Shown here: positions 22,890-35,296 of the stretch, piece after piece
How the letters are laid out: every line of letters starts with the position of its first letter
How positions within the stretch are numbered: the stretch's first letter is position 1
Origin: Hymenochaete sp. R1
Taxonomy: Eukaryota > Basidiomycota > Agaricomycetes > Hymenochaetales > Hymenochaetaceae
Direction: 5' to 3'
Assembly (NCBI GenBank): GCA_019400425.1
Contig: JAFREE010000184.1
Location: 1 to 45,155 of the forward strand
Length of the DNA stretch: 45,155 nt
The notes under the pieces: generated by a model
Told to the model about the DNA's origin: nothing
Seen by the model: the letters and a program-made list of their open reading frames with translations, nothing else
The model's database searches: none
Program-made: the position numbers and the translations under genes

Positions 22890-24516
22890 GCGTGAATATG
22901 ACAATCATCGACTTGAAGGCAAGGCAAAGCGCACAATCCGAACCTTGAATCCCGCGATCCGGTCTCACAAAGTCAGGCAACCAATTAGATAAATAAAACA
23001 AGTGCAAAGAAGTATGTGTGCATATGCGATTGATATTCTCGCATCTGCAACCCATCCTACTTCCAAATTTTGTAGCGCGTTTCCATATAACTTCTGACTA
23101 TACGTGTCGTGTTCCTATAAGGGATCCGCGTGTAGCGTATACACGTTACGCGTAATTCCCCGTAATTGAAACTGACCATTACGGGCTACGCTATAGGAAT
23201 TACGGAATTCCCATAATTCCTGCGCGCCATTGCTGTTATGGGAGCTCGTACACACGTATCTCGGGTGGATAGCGCGTCCGCCCTTGTTCACTTCCAAGGG
23301 CGATCAAGAATCGTGATGAAAGTTCTAAAATAGATGTTTAGTGAGATGAAAGGTATGATCAAGTGTCAGCAAACAACGCTTTGCATCAGCATGGTAGACG
23401 AAAAGAGGAGGGAATGCACAGACCCTGTTCATTATGAAAAGGCCAATGCAAGCAGACTATCGCCAGAAAGCCGCTACCTGGTCGTACAAATGTATTTTCT
23501 TTCAGTAATGGCGATTTGAGTCTTGCCGAAGCGACTCACCAAGGAACACGATCCTTTCCATGAATCTCCCCGGACTCAAAATCATCCTCCGACAACCTGA
23601 TAGCTGATTCGGAGCTATTCCTCGATTTCGCTGTTCTCTCTCTCGACTCGCCTCTCGGTTGTGCACAATTTTTCAGATCCTCGGGCGTGCTATTCACAAA
23701 CCCCAGCTTTTTCGCTGGGTGTGCAGGGCGTCGAGTCGTGCGGGGTTGGTGGTGCGTCGAAATGGCGTACGTATGGCGGTGCGTGGGACTTAGAACATTT
23801 TTAGAGGGCCTGTTGATAAAGAGGGCAAGGAGGACGAAAGGACGGAGGCATTCTTTGAAAATCGGGGAGGGGAGCTGCTGGCAGGATTGAGGATCTGGAG
23901 CGGAACCGTTTGAGAAAGGATTGACGATTTGTATGTGAAGTATGGGTATTATGCGAAAGGGATAATGACGATACTAGTGCTGTTGAGTGCGCAATGGGTG
24001 AGCTGGATGGTGAAGGGATACCAATGATGGAGAAAGGTAGACGAAGAGTGAGTGAGTGAATGAATGAATGAATGTGAGCACGGAGCAGCCAGGGCGTGCA
24101 AGGGTAGGGCTGAGGTCTGGCTCTACACGTGCCGCTACGCATACTCTATACGTCGTAATTACGTAAGGACTTAGTGAATGCATGAGTTGCACCAAACCCG
24201 CAAATGAAAGAAGGGTGCGGGAATTCCAACGCAGTGATTTCGAAAACTCGGAAACGTGTGCATGTGTATATTGCGAAAGAAAACTCCTCGAAACTTTCAC
24301 GAACAGTACAAACAAACAGAAAGTTCGATACTTCATAAGGTTACAGTACAATAAGATTTCTAAACATTACCATCGTGAAGAAATCTACTACACCATTAAC
24401 GACGAAAGAACATATAATAAGCGAGGGAAGGCAATTATAAAAGATCAATAAGAAATAAGTGCCATTTGTTAAATTGAGGAACTCATGGATTGGGAGTGTA
24501 AAACGTTAGATTTCAT
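22890..24516. other. 1.6-kb gene-poor region
   Basis: The region contains a cluster of GGAATTACG-type inverted repeats (23133-23220) and a short (TGAA)n run near 24057-24073. No supported gene was found on either strand. Confidence 0.5.
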
Positions 24517-25185
24517 TCATGCTGATGGTTCGTGTTTATCTCTTTCGCCGGACTGAGAAAGGGGCACACCACCTGCAAGGTAAGTCGCATGCATGGCCGT
24601 GAGGAACTTGGTGAGTGTGACAACACCGAAGTTGATCCAAGCGAAGGCGATGAGAGTGGTGATGATATGGCCCGATCGACCTCCACCGGTGAAGAGAGTT
24701 GTAGGCCATTTGTGCTATAAACATGGTGTTCAGCGACGAAATACTGTGAGAAATGTTAAACATACCGTAGCAATGGCTGCACCAACGAGCCACATCACCC
24801 AGAGCACGAAGTTACCGCCGGTTTCGAAGTGGAAAGGCGCGTAACCAGCACCCGGGAGAAGGTCCCTCGACTTGCGTACGTGGAGTAAGACGGTGAATGG
24901 AATCCAGAGAAGCGTCAGTGCCGAAGTTACTAAGAGCTCAACGACAATGGGGTCTGTAATTGAATGGAATTAAAACAGGTAGGAAACAATGACATAGGTG
25001 AAATAGTCTGCACCGTAAAAGCCACCAAAAGTCTTCGTATGGCGTACACGCCAGCCCGTTAAACCGAGTTCTATGATTGATGTGGCAAACTGGATAATGA
25101 ATCAAAAAATGTATCTGTAAGCACATGGTAGACGCACTAAGAACGCGTAAAGAGCCGAACGGTGTGTAGCGTATGTTGTCGACAT
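24517..25185 (-). CDS. Small four-helix (MARVEL-like) membrane protein, 169 aa
   Basis: Four exons on the minus strand: 25185-25138, 25089-25014, 24953-24766, 24714-24517. The three introns (48, 60 and 51 bases) all restore frame. The protein begins MSTTYATHRSALYAFL and has four hydrophobic segments: SALYAFLFATSIIELGL, PIVVELLVTSALTLLWIPF, NFVLWVMWLVGAAIA and HIITTLIAFAWINFGVV. A short polar tail ends it. The size and pattern of four helices fit the MARVEL-like membrane proteins common in basidiomycetes, but I saw no diagnostic residue, so the family name is an inference. It is likely an integral membrane protein of the secretory pathway or plasma membrane. Confidence 0.7.
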
Positions 25186-27126
25186 AGCTGATCGTACGGC
25201 GTAGATTGGAAGCAGCAGGTGTTATAGAGCGAGGCTAAGAGTGTATAAAGGTTTGGGCCGAGGGATATTTCTCAATTTCAAGGTTCCTTTTATCTTGCTC
25301 TGATTCGTATCTTAGTAAGATACTGTGTCAGGAGATGGCCTGAGTCAGACGAAGTAATGTATCTGCGAAGCCAGACATCGAATCCTCTCGAACGCGAACG
25401 ACGATGTCGGCAGCAAACGGGATGTATGACGCCATCCCGAGGGTCGAAAGGTCAGAAATCGGAGGCTTGCTTAGCGATTGTTACGGACGTCGACGCTGAC
25501 GCATCCCGAGGAATAGAAACCCCGAAGAATCCGATTCGATTTGGCGCCTAGGTTTTCGGAAGAAAGTCGTCTTATGACTCTCAAACAGTCCGACTGAGAT
25601 CGCTGCTTATGATCGAGAATGAGCGTCAAAGCCGATAACCAAGCAAAACTAAAAGCTGCTCGGGGCGCACCGTGAATGTCAGGCTCCGACTGACAGCTCT
25701 AATACATGTAGACTATCATGATCCATCCCGAGACGATCATTATTAGCATGTTGCTTGTTTTGTTGCGTCGATCTGTTGTAAGACATTGCAAAGTTTACGA
25801 TCGAGTATAGCTTTTGAAAGACTACCCGCCATGATGATATTGGAGGAGCAAGCCCGGCCCTTCAGTGATGATGGTGATAGTCAAAAATAGAAGTCAAACG
25901 CTTGGGGCCGGATTTACGGAAGGAAGCAAACAACACGTGACTTGCTGACAAAGCAGCCCACTGAAAGAAAAGACGAATGAGACATTGAAAGGGAAACGAA
26001 CCTCGTCTTACCTTCGTATCTTCTATCATCTCTGGAAAACGTCCTCACTGCTTACATACTGCCTTAAATCAACAATTCCTCAGAATATTCATATTCAAGA
26101 CGCGTATCCTCCGACGGTGGACGCACCTATGCACCATTTCGCCACGATCATACCTTCTTCCGTTCGAAAGAGACTTGGTGGGACTGTCCATGAAACCAAA
26201 AAAGTCCATTGATGTTGGTATCCAGGAAATTTATTCTGAGAATATTGATCAAGAATCATGTGGAAGAAATAGAGAGGTGTAGATGGTCATTTCTTTTAGG
26301 GCTACTGTAGTACGGACATGCGACGCGCAGACCCAAATACTCGACTTCGCGCATCGTGCAGCCGGAAATGTATACATTCGAGAAGTCAGCAACGACTTGC
26401 AGCAAAGGCTAGAGCTTCTGTGCTTCTATCTATCACATCATGGCTCCACTTCATTGAGAGGGACATGCTCAGTTTCCGGCGATTCCTCGCTCCTGGTGAT
26501 AATTGCTTCACCGCATATCATTACAATTGACACATGTGGACAAATCACACCTACGGTACAGAAGCGACATCAAGACAACGACTCTATTCACGAAGGCACA
26601 TGAGTGCTCGTGGCAACATTCAGGCTGAATCACATCGATACGAGGCTCAAGATATCGCCCAACGTTAGAGATGTACCCATTTCCTCTCTTTTTATGGGCT
26701 TGAACCACTTACTTCCATAATTATTAAGTTGGCAATGGCCTCGTTCGCGTATGATGCGTGGATGGGGCGGTTCACGTTGTTTATCGCTCTATTCTTTATC
26801 TTTATCGTTGTAAATGGAGTCTTCCGGACTATTCACATTATCGATGGCGCCTAATTCGCTTCAAAGATTGAATAAGGTATCTAAGAGCTACTTCACTGTG
26901 ACGCGTTGTGCCAATCTTTTCCCCTTGGTCCCTGGAATGCAGCTGCAACGAGATCTTGGAGAAAAGCATCATTGATCGATCAAGAGTGACGAGGCTCAGC
27001 TCCTGACTGCACAAAGAGCGCAAAGTCTATAAGTACAGGTACTATTTCTCCAAGTTAGCATCTCATCCAGAGCTCCCTCTCCTCCAACAATTTCGTACTC
27101 TCGCTGTCGATTTCACATAACTGGTC
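25186..27126. other. 1.9-kb divergent spacer
   Basis: The spacer lies between divergently transcribed membrane-protein and lectin genes. It holds TATA-like elements near both ends. No supported coding sequence, RNA gene or repeat was found in the middle. Confidence 0.5.
27028..27033 (+). promoter_or_regulatory. TATA box for the lectin gene
   Basis: TATAAG in the context TCTATAAGTA, 99 bases upstream of the ATG at 27127. The same TATAAG form precedes copies A and B of the gene family near 35 and 37 kb. Confidence 0.55.
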
Positions 27127-27849
27127 ATGCCCAACTTCGTTGAACCCGGTATCTACAAGATCATCAACGTCAAGAGCGGTACAGCGGTTGACCTTTCAGC
27201 TGGTGTGTCCTCATACCCATCTTCTTAATCTTCCGCGAAACCTTTCGCCGACACATACTGATGCGATGTACCATAGCCGACAACCGCACCGTCATTGGAT
27301 GGACCATCAAGTCAGACAATGACGACACAAACCAGAAGGTAAATTTGACACGATATACATTACACAGTTACGTTGGTGCTCACCAAACACATTGCTTCTA
27401 GTGGGCTGTTGGGGACCCGGACGAGTACGAGAACCAAATAATCCAGTCCTGCTCGCAGGCACAGGGAAACAGGTACTTAAGCATTGAAGGAGGTCCGGAC
27501 AACTATTGTGCGTCACCATGATCAGGTCTCCAGACAGACTTGGGTCTTTCTGACGTGTATATGATATCTACAAACATCGTAGCAAGCATCATTGGCACTC
27601 CATCCCCGATCAAATGGGCCATCCGTCGTGATGAGCAGCACCAAGACCGTTGGCGCCTCTATGTTCCTGGTACCTGCCACAACTTCGATTTGAGAGATTT
27701 CGGAAGTGCGCAGCCGGGTACCGCAGTGCAATTGTGGGAAAAGACGGAGGGATTGAATCAGTTGTGGGATTTTAGGAAAGGTTCGTATCTCTCCCAGCAA
27801 TTGTCTTCCCATTGGGACTCGTTACTCACGATGGTATCTAGTCAATTAA
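27127..27849 (+). CDS. Ricin-B-type (beta-trefoil) lectin domain protein, 149 aa
   Basis: Five exons join in frame: 27127-27202, 27277-27338, 27402-27507, 27583-27780, 27842-27849. The protein starts FVEPGIYKIINVKSGTAVDLS, the typical first strand of small fungal ricin-B-like proteins. It carries QxW-type repeats: NQKWAVGD, PIKWAIRRD and NQLWDFRK. At 149 residues it is one beta-trefoil with no signal peptide, so it is probably cytoplasmic, as are many fruiting-body lectins that bind galactose-type glycans and act in defence. Sugar specificity cannot be read from the sequence. The last coding exon is only 8 bases (TC AAT TAA); if the last intron were retained, the frame would run on past it. 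Confidence 0.8.
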
Positions 27850-28002
27850 GTACCTTCCGTTTGAATGCATCATGTAGTGTTGTTTTCTCTACCGTCATGT
27901 CGAATGTCATTTATAACCCAATTTTTTGTGATCATTCGACGAGCTTCCTTCGCTAACCTAACAATACGTACATGAAAAGAGAATCCGGCCCTTTGCTCCA
28001 GT

Positions 28003-28446
28003 GTGAAGACGCAAGAATTTCGACCCCGACCCGGGCACGACCCAGGCCCGCTAGTTTATGATATTGCCCTTAAGCTTGCTAAAGACATGCGTAGCCTCAA
28101 GCTTGGACTGTTTGATAATTGGATTAGCGTGGCTCTTGCCCCTTTTGTACTTCTGAACGGATTTACTCACCTGGAAGACGTTCTAGTATTTTGGGTTGAC
28201 CGCCCGTTTGGAAGCGAACGAGATGAAGACGATTGCTTACCATGCCTGCTTTATGCTGGATCGGATCGAGAGACGCGCCAGGTGAACTTTCTGTGCCCCA
28301 CCTTCGACCACATGGAATTTGCCCCCCCCCCCCCCCCCCCCCCCCCCCCGCGGGAATCGTCGAAGCACGAAGGTAAAAAAACTTACAAGAGCAGTCTCGA
28401 CTCAGCCGGCCTTCTCGAGGCCCTACAAAATATGCTGGATCGTTGA
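28003..28446 (+). CDS. Uncertain open frame or gene fragment with a poly-proline tract
   Basis: The frame encodes up to 147 aa, including IALKLAKDMRSLKLGLF and FVLLNGFTHLEDVLVFWV, a leucine-rich pattern seen in the C-terminal parts of fungal 2EXR or F-box-like proteins. A run of 28 C bases adds nine prolines. No N-terminal domain precedes it, so if the resemblance is real this is a fragment. An upstream exon between 27965 and 28003 is possible but not clear. Confidence 0.25.
   Translation: MKTQEFRPRPGHDPGPLVYDIALKLAKDMRSLKLGLFDNWISVALAPFVLLNGFTHLEDVLVFWVDRPFGSERDEDDCLPCLLYAGSDRETRQVNFLCPTFDHMEFAPPPPPPPPPRESSKHEGKKTYKSSLDSAGLLEALQNMLDR
28322..28349. repeat. Homopolymer of 28 C
   Basis: An uninterrupted C28 tract, the longest homopolymer in the window. 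Confidence 0.9.
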
Positions 28447-29172
28447 TGAAGCGTTCTTGGATCTTTGCTCCGAGAAGAAGCTGGAGGTTTAGCATTCTTC
28501 TGAGAGCTTTGGTTCAGCCTTTCCATGATGAGAAACGTGTAAACTGAATGAAAGTGGGACATACTTTGGTATATGTCTGCTACGCGCATGGTTAAACAGG
28601 ACTATAAAGCAATCGAGAGTGGCGAATGCGCTCTTACGTGAACGCACGTAAGGAATTCCAAGTAGCTGTGGCACCGAGGACAGTGCCATTCTAACGCTCG
28701 GACTCGCACAGAACTTTTAGTTTACCCAGCGTTACCTTATTCCAAAATATCTAGAATCATTCGTCGAAACTTTATAAGTCTGAAATAGTCCAGGTTCGTA
28801 GTACTAAGTAATAAGTAATGCATCGCATTCGCGCGTGTTAGGTCCGTAAGTGCGAAAAGGAAGGGAGCAAAGAGAACTGACATTATAAACGTATAATAAG
28901 GATCGTTGATGAAGCCAGAAGACAAAAATAGAAAGAAAAAAGATTTGGAACCGTAAGAAACGAGAAATGAATGATGGAGATAGTAAAAAAGGCTATGGCG
29001 AGGGCGTGAAGAACAGCTTGAATGAAAGCAAGGGAGCAAAGAGCGTGAGCACGATGGAGGGCAGGTAGTTCCAAAAAGCAAGAAAATAAAATGAATGGAG
29101 GAAAGAGAAGAAAAGGAAGAAGAAAAAAGAGGCGAACAGTCTCGACACGCTTTAAAATAAGTGACTCGAAAA
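28447..29172. other. Spacer and 3' region of the Byr4-like gene
   Basis: No gene was supported. The purine-rich stretch at 28900-29160 probably belongs to the 3' untranslated region of the minus-strand gene that ends at 29173. Confidence 0.45.
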
Positions 29173-32100
29173 CTACACCGTAACGTTGATATTTGAAGAG
29201 GATGCTGTTGCCGCCACCATCGTTGTCGAAGGTCCAGTCTCAGTCCTTTCCATGCGCCCCAGCAGCCCTCTCACCTCCGAAAGGCACTCCTTGAGCCGTG
29301 TCGTTACCACCTTTGCATTCTCGAGTAACGGTTTGATATTCTCTGGTGTCATTGCGAGTTTCAGATCGGGCAGCGCAACGACGTTCACATCCGTGATCGT
29401 GTTCATATGACTATCAGGGGTATCGAATGAAGGGACGCCTTTGCTCGGTCTCCTGGCCACGGTGCGCACAGATGAGAACGGTCTGTCAAGTCTATTTTCC
29501 CGGTCCCTGCTTCCTCTAGACTGCGGCCTCTTGAACATCGAGCTCGTTTTTGACTGATTCTGCTGGTCGGGATTCTCGTCCACATTTGACAGTCTTGGTG
29601 ACCTGAAATTTGTTACTGACTGGTCGGGAGTGGCAAACGATACTTGAGACGAATTCATCAGTGGAGGCGCGCTGAAAACTTGTGACTGTGGACGAGGCTT
29701 AGGCTCAGGATTCGATAATCGTTTCGACTTCTTTTTCAGCTTGATCGCATTGACCGTCACTCCCTCGGAGCTAGCTTTTCCTGCATCCTGGTTGTCCTGG
29801 TGTTCGAGATCCGACATCGAATCTATCCGATCCCAGTCTGAATCTTCCAACGAGTCGTCTTCCTTCGATGAAAACTGCCATCGGTCGTCTGCCATACCCT
29901 TACTCGCTGAATCAACTCCCGGTTCGCCGTTCTCGGTATTCCCCAGCGCCATTGAGCCAGGCGTCGACGTGCCCGTCCCTGACTTCTGCTTTTGACCAAT
30001 CCTGAACAAAGAAGCTAGCGATGGTCGACGGGGAGAGGACTTATGCGGTATACCCATTCCTCCCGATGACATAGGATTCAACTGTTTATCTCCACCAGTA
30101 GCTTGCATCACAAGCGCTGCATTTGTTTCCGATTTGCGTCTGCCGTTGCCAGAGGCAATTGGAATCGCAACGGTGTTATAGTTGTACGGGTGGTTCTCGT
30201 GCCTTCTCCCACGCACGTCCAAGATTGATTCGCCTGTGGAAGTGTTGAGTGTGGCGGTCGACTGCGTCAGATGTCCACGACCATCACCAACTTGCTGCTG
30301 TAAGCTTAGATTCGCCTTCCTCTTCAGCGACCGAAGCATATCCCTGAACCCAACCATCCCCAGTTTGTTGGACTTCTTCGCCTTCGAAGGTGAAAGTGGA
30401 TTACTCGCATCGTTGGTATTCACATTCGACGCCGCTGACTCGTCCGTCGGAAGCGTGAGTGAGCTGTCCATGCCCTCGTCGTTCAAGGCATATACTTCAG
30501 GAGGAATGTCGAGATGCGAGCCGGTCATAGCTGGGTCCGCATTATTCAGCATCTCCTTCAGAAGATAAAGCTGACGATGTCCGAAGTCATGTCTGCCCAT
30601 CGATGCGCGCCATGACACGTTCGGCGGCGGTCTCTCGGATACCGGACTCTTTGGAGGAGCTATAATTTGCGAAGGCCGTTGTACCTCAGGTTTGCCTTCC
30701 TCGCCCGAAAGCGTGATGGCACGCTCCCGGCTCTTTTCGCGAGGCAAACCATTCTCATTCCCAGACTGAGACAATGACGCAGACGCTTTCTGAGGCGAAA
30801 CAACGGTGACTGGAGCTGTAGATTCCGCAGCAGTCCCTGTCCCAAGTTCTATCAGTAGATCTGCACATTCCCATGCAATCGAATACTTGGCGTCGATGCG
30901 TTGGAACCCGAGCGCGAGTGCCTTGTAATTACCTCCTGAATGCGACGGTGCCGTGTGCGAACGAGCGCGAGAGTTGGAGCGAGAAAGGCCAAAGATGGAT
31001 GTAGGAGAATGAACACTTGCTCGCGATGCCGGACGGGAGTTTTCCAGAATATCGTGAATACGTGTAGCCAGACCAAAATAATTTTTTCTGAGGTCTTGCA
31101 TCTCTGTATCATAAAAAGTAGCAGAGTTAGCTTCAATTCGATAATCACAGAATAAAGAGAACGTACGTTCAACACAAGTCGCGAATTCCCTCACCCGCCC
31201 CAGGTCCCTCTTGAGCCCGTCTTGCGCCCGACTAATCCGACTTGGAATCTTCAAATCTCCCAACGAACTCCTGCGATGCATTCCAACCCCTATGCTCCCA
31301 CTACTCCCACTCTCCATTGGTAGAGGACTGGCTCGGCTCAAAGATGCCGCCTGCACTGCAAGCCCATGTACGTGAGGCCCAGAAGTGATGATACGCGACG
31401 GAATGGCAGTGCTCGTCGATGACGCAGTCATGGTCCCACTTCGAGAAGACGATGTAGTACCTGTCGCAAATGACGATGACTTTGAATGCGTGAGGGTTGG
31501 AAGGTCGCCTGATCGTCTTCCAATGGGTACTGGAGGTGGGGCACCCCAGTCTTGAGGTGGGCTTGTCGATTTCGGAGATGCTAGATCAATCGCTGCAGAA
31601 TTGTTTCTCAACCTTAAAGACCCTGTCGTCCCAGGTCTCTTAGCAGCAGCAACATCCGCTTTCGACGAATTGGACTGCAACTTCAGTAATTTTGGGTGTT
31701 TTGAGAAGGACTCTGCGTCGCGCGGTATGTCGGGCAGCGCTGGCGCTTTCGCGGAAATCGGGGATGATGTCTCCGATTTATCATGTGCACTTGAGTCACC
31801 GTCACCCTCCCGCCTTAATCTTTGCGCTGTCGTAAGACTGATTCTCCGCATGCTTCCCATGAAATATCGATGGCCATGCTTTGGCGGGTCGTCCAGTGAA
31901 TGCGTCACACTCGCATCTTCGCTGCTCGTCGACACGCTTGTCTGTACTGTTGTCGCACTCACTGATCGGACCCCCATCACAGGCGCATTTATGCCTATTC
32001 CAACTCCTGGTGCCTTCGCCTTTAGCTGTAATTGTCGCTTCACATGCTGTTCGTGCTCATGTACCGCCGAACCGCTCACGTGCCTCGGAAATACGCCACG

Positions 32101-34373
32101 TCCTCTTCCGGTCACTTGCGGTGGCAGACGTGGGCGAAGCTGGATTCTCGGCATATGGGACTCGTTGCTCCCGTTCAGAGGAATTGGCAAGGAAGGCGGC
32201 GTGCTGTGATACTGGAATGACGATCTGCGCGAATCTGCACCTTCAGACGAACAGTTTGACGCGCTTTCACCCTTTCCGCTGTCTGGAGACTCTCCTCGAG
32301 AAGGGCCTGAGCCGGTCAAGAGTCTCTGACCGAAAGCCTTAATCCTCGCTCGACGCGGCGATGATCCACATGTACTGACGCCCATATCACTCTCGCCTGA
32401 TTGGCTTGACTGCGCAACCATACCTGGAGCGTGAACATGCGGATGAGGAACTAGAACCCTTAATCGTTCCTTAGCCTTCAGCTGACCCCGCTGATGCTCG
32501 TTTTCCCTCGAAGCCCTTTCTTTTGATACGGCTCCAGAAGACGCATGAGACGGGGGTTTAGGACCTATCGGTAGGGTTTCACTGAGGCTTGGTCGGCTAT
32601 GGGACGCTTCGTAGCTGTCCGCTTCATGCGAAGAAACAGAGCCTCGAAAAAACCGGGGAGGGCCACCGGAAGACGACGGGGCGTTTGAGGGCATTCCTGT
32701 GGCCGGAGGGTGTGACGATGGGCCTGAGCTAGAAGTCACCGAGTTATGACCCGACGAGGATGGGTGGACAGAGGTAGAGGTAGGCGCAATAAAGGAATGG
32801 GGGCGAGGTGTCCGATTGTTGTCCACGCGATCGGCGGCGGCATGGAAGGCTGTGGGAGGTGAACGATGTTTAGGAGAAAGAAGCGACGCGGAGTGATGTT
32901 CAGATGCGCCTGTCGATACACGCATTTTCCGAACGCTGACACCCCATTTTTTCATGGAGCCGATGCGTTGAAGAAGGGGACTCTTGCTGGATGGTGACAA
33001 AGGTGGAGTTATAGATGAAGGCGTTGTTGGAGATAATAAGCCTGAAGTCAAGATACTCGATGGTGGAGGAGTGCTGGGTCTCTTCTCGCTTTGGTCTGGG
33101 GTGACTGGTCGAAAAGGGGTGGGAGGAGAAGCAGATTCGATTATTCGGTCGTCAAGCTCCATAATACTCGAGTCGAGGTGCGGTGGTCTGCTCTTCTTCC
33201 GTAGCCTTCGACGCTCCCGAGGTACTGCATCCGGACTTGCAGGATATCGGGACGAATACGACTTGTGGATGGGGGAGCTGGACTCAGCCGAATGAGTGCG
33301 CCTGAGGCTGTGGGCGAGATGAGCTGTCGAATCGTATGTAGAAGAATCGCGGCCCCCTGCGCTCGTGGTCGTAGCAGGGATGGAAAAGACAGAATGACTG
33401 GGAGACGACCGGGGAAAGGGCGACGATGGCATGTTATATGGGCCAGCTGTGTCATGAGAGGAGCCAGCAGGCAGGAAGTTGGGTAGGGGAGGTACGGGGG
33501 GCGCATCGTTCGTGCTCAACGCACCAAGTGGCTGCCTCCTCGCCCTGGATGTGACAGTCTTGTCTTCCTCATCCTCCTTATCGAAACCCAGCTCATGATC
33601 ATGGTCGACGCTGCTCTCATCATCTGATGACTCCCACACCAGATCCTGTCGGGAGCGTTTCCCATTAGAACCGTCCGTAGGGCCAAGATGAGGGCTACTG
33701 GGATCACCGCCGGTATTGATGTCGAACTCATCGTCCCAATTTTCGGGTTCGCCCATGTCATCCGAGGGACGAGGCTTTTTGGCGCTGCGAGAGTTGGTGG
33801 ACGGACGACTTGGAGAGTCTGCATTGTCGACAAAATCGTCATCCCAGTTCTCTTCTTGCTTGGGCCCACGACCAGGTGTGCGGTGACGAAACGAATTGGG
33901 AGATTCTGACCACGCTCGGAGACCTTCAGCTAGGTCTCTCCTTGGCGTTCGCAAAGGGCTCGTAGTATCTTACAAAATATATTCAGTGCCAGATCAATTA
34001 TTTCATTTAAAAGTACGAGCATACCTTTATCGGCTGTGTCACGTTCTGAGCCACCGACGCTCGAGCGCATTTTGCTCGGACGCGGGGAAGTCATGTCTTC
34101 ACGCGTCTTGCCGCTCGCGAATAGAAAGTCATCGTCCCAGTTCTCGTCCGATGAACCTAGCGTCGGTAAGCGCACAAAGGCAAGCTTTAATGAGCGAAAC
34201 TAATCTCGATCGATGCCTCGTGGTTAATCAAGAGCCAACGGACCTTTGCGCTGTTGCCTGCGAGGGGGTGTCTTAACGTCTGCTGAAGTTCTCGCTGTCG
34301 TCATCGGCACGCTCGTCTTGGTAGTCGTCATTCTTTTATCAAACGCTCCAGAAGGTTCATCGTCAGTAATCAT
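29173..34373 (-). CDS. Byr4/Bfa1-like septation/mitotic-exit scaffold, about 1664 aa
   Basis: Exons on the minus strand: 34373-34244, 34156-34025, 33968-31167, 31103-29173. The N-terminus holds three copies of a Trp-acidic motif: ENWDDDFLF in exon 2, then ENWDDDFVD and ENWDDEFD in exon 3. Such WDDDF motifs are characteristic of fungal Byr4/Bfa1, which with Cdc16/Bub2 forms the GAP for the Spg1/Tem1 GTPase at the spindle pole. A very long Ser/Pro/Arg-rich disordered region follows. At about residue 995-1050 is a helical block (IPSRISRAQDGLKRDLGRVREFATCVEQ-MQDLRKNYFG) like the conserved C-terminal helices of that family. A second helical block, HRQLYLLKEML, lies further on. The last intron (31166-31104) is 63 bases with no stop in frame, so retention would add 21 residues; splicing is preferred because it restores a clean heptad. 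The assignment rests on motif resemblance only. Confidence 0.6.
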
Positions 34374-34624
34374 TGTCAGAGAGAGACACAGAGAGAGGAA
34401 AGGCAAGGGAGAAGAGGAAGGAGAGATGAAGAGGCTACGCGACTTGCGACACCGGCCTGAAGAACAGAGCGTCGATCATACAGATCCACAAACTCTTCCT
34501 GAATTCGCGCCGCGCTCTTGAACTCAATTCTCCAGTCACAACCACCAAGTCTCAGAATCGATATCTATTATTTCAAAATGTAACTACTACTATCCAAAGC
34601 GACTGGGCAAAAAAGGCGTCACGA

Positions 34625-34891
34625 TCACACGCGTATGTCGTTCCGCGCCGATATTTCCCAAAGACAGTCAACTAAAGTCTCCCTCTTCCGCCCATTATAG
34701 TAGACTCCCATCTCCTCCGACTCTGTGACTTTGGCGCATTTTTGGTGTTTGAATGTGCATAGATCAATGAGGGCCTTGATATTCGCCAGGTTGCTCGAGT
34801 TGCTGGACACTGTATCACAAGTTTTCACCAGATTCGCGTCAGTCGCATGTGTACGTACTGGTAAGTCAGCGCCATTACCCACCGCTGACAT
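34625..34891 (-). CDS. Candidate small hypothetical protein, 65 aa
   Basis: A two-exon model (34891-34879 and 34809-34625) joins MSAV to SSNSSNLANIKALIDLC and ends in a polar helix-rich tail (RKRETLVDCLWEISARNDIRV). The 69-base intron has GT...ACAG ends and restores frame. It lies on the same strand as the Byr4-like gene and about 250 bases upstream of it. I do not recognise the family. An open frame also runs on the opposite strand (34725-35030), so the coding strand is not certain. Confidence 0.35.
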   Translation of the reverse strand: MSAVGNGADLPVRTHATDANLVKTCDTVSSNSSNLANIKALIDLCTFKHQKCAKVTESEEMGVYYNGRKRETLVDCLWEISARNDIRV

Positions 34892-35296
34892 TTTTACGCG
34901 TTCTATTGGCTTTTACCGCACTAGTATCACAGCTTTTACTGGAATATGGAATATGGCTGTGAGGAGGGACAGGCAGTCGCACAATGCCAAAAGAGCAAGG
35001 GAATTCGAATTCGGAAGAAAGGTGAGATAACCCTTTACGGTTTCCCCTCGACTCTTTTCAATAATTATATGTATAATCTAGACATGCTTAGCCTTTCCTG
35101 ATGGCCTTTTTTTTCATTTTCTCGGAGACTCGTAGGTGTTGATGTCAAGACCAGCGGGCATGATTTTGCGCTCGCCAGCCCCTGCACATTATCTTTTCCT
35201 TCACGACTGCAGATGACAAAATAGATTGCGGCAGATTGATACCCCATAATGTTGCATTGCAATGTATAAGTGGGCCAATATACTTTCACCAAGCGA
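34892..35296. other. Spacer upstream of gene-family copy A
   Basis: I see no supported gene. The right-hand part (from about 35220) already resembles the region upstream of copy B. Confidence 0.45.

Noticed and set aside
34725..35030. Plus-strand open frame of 101 codons
   Set aside because: It overlaps the minus-strand 65-aa candidate, which has a better splice structure; neither is certain.
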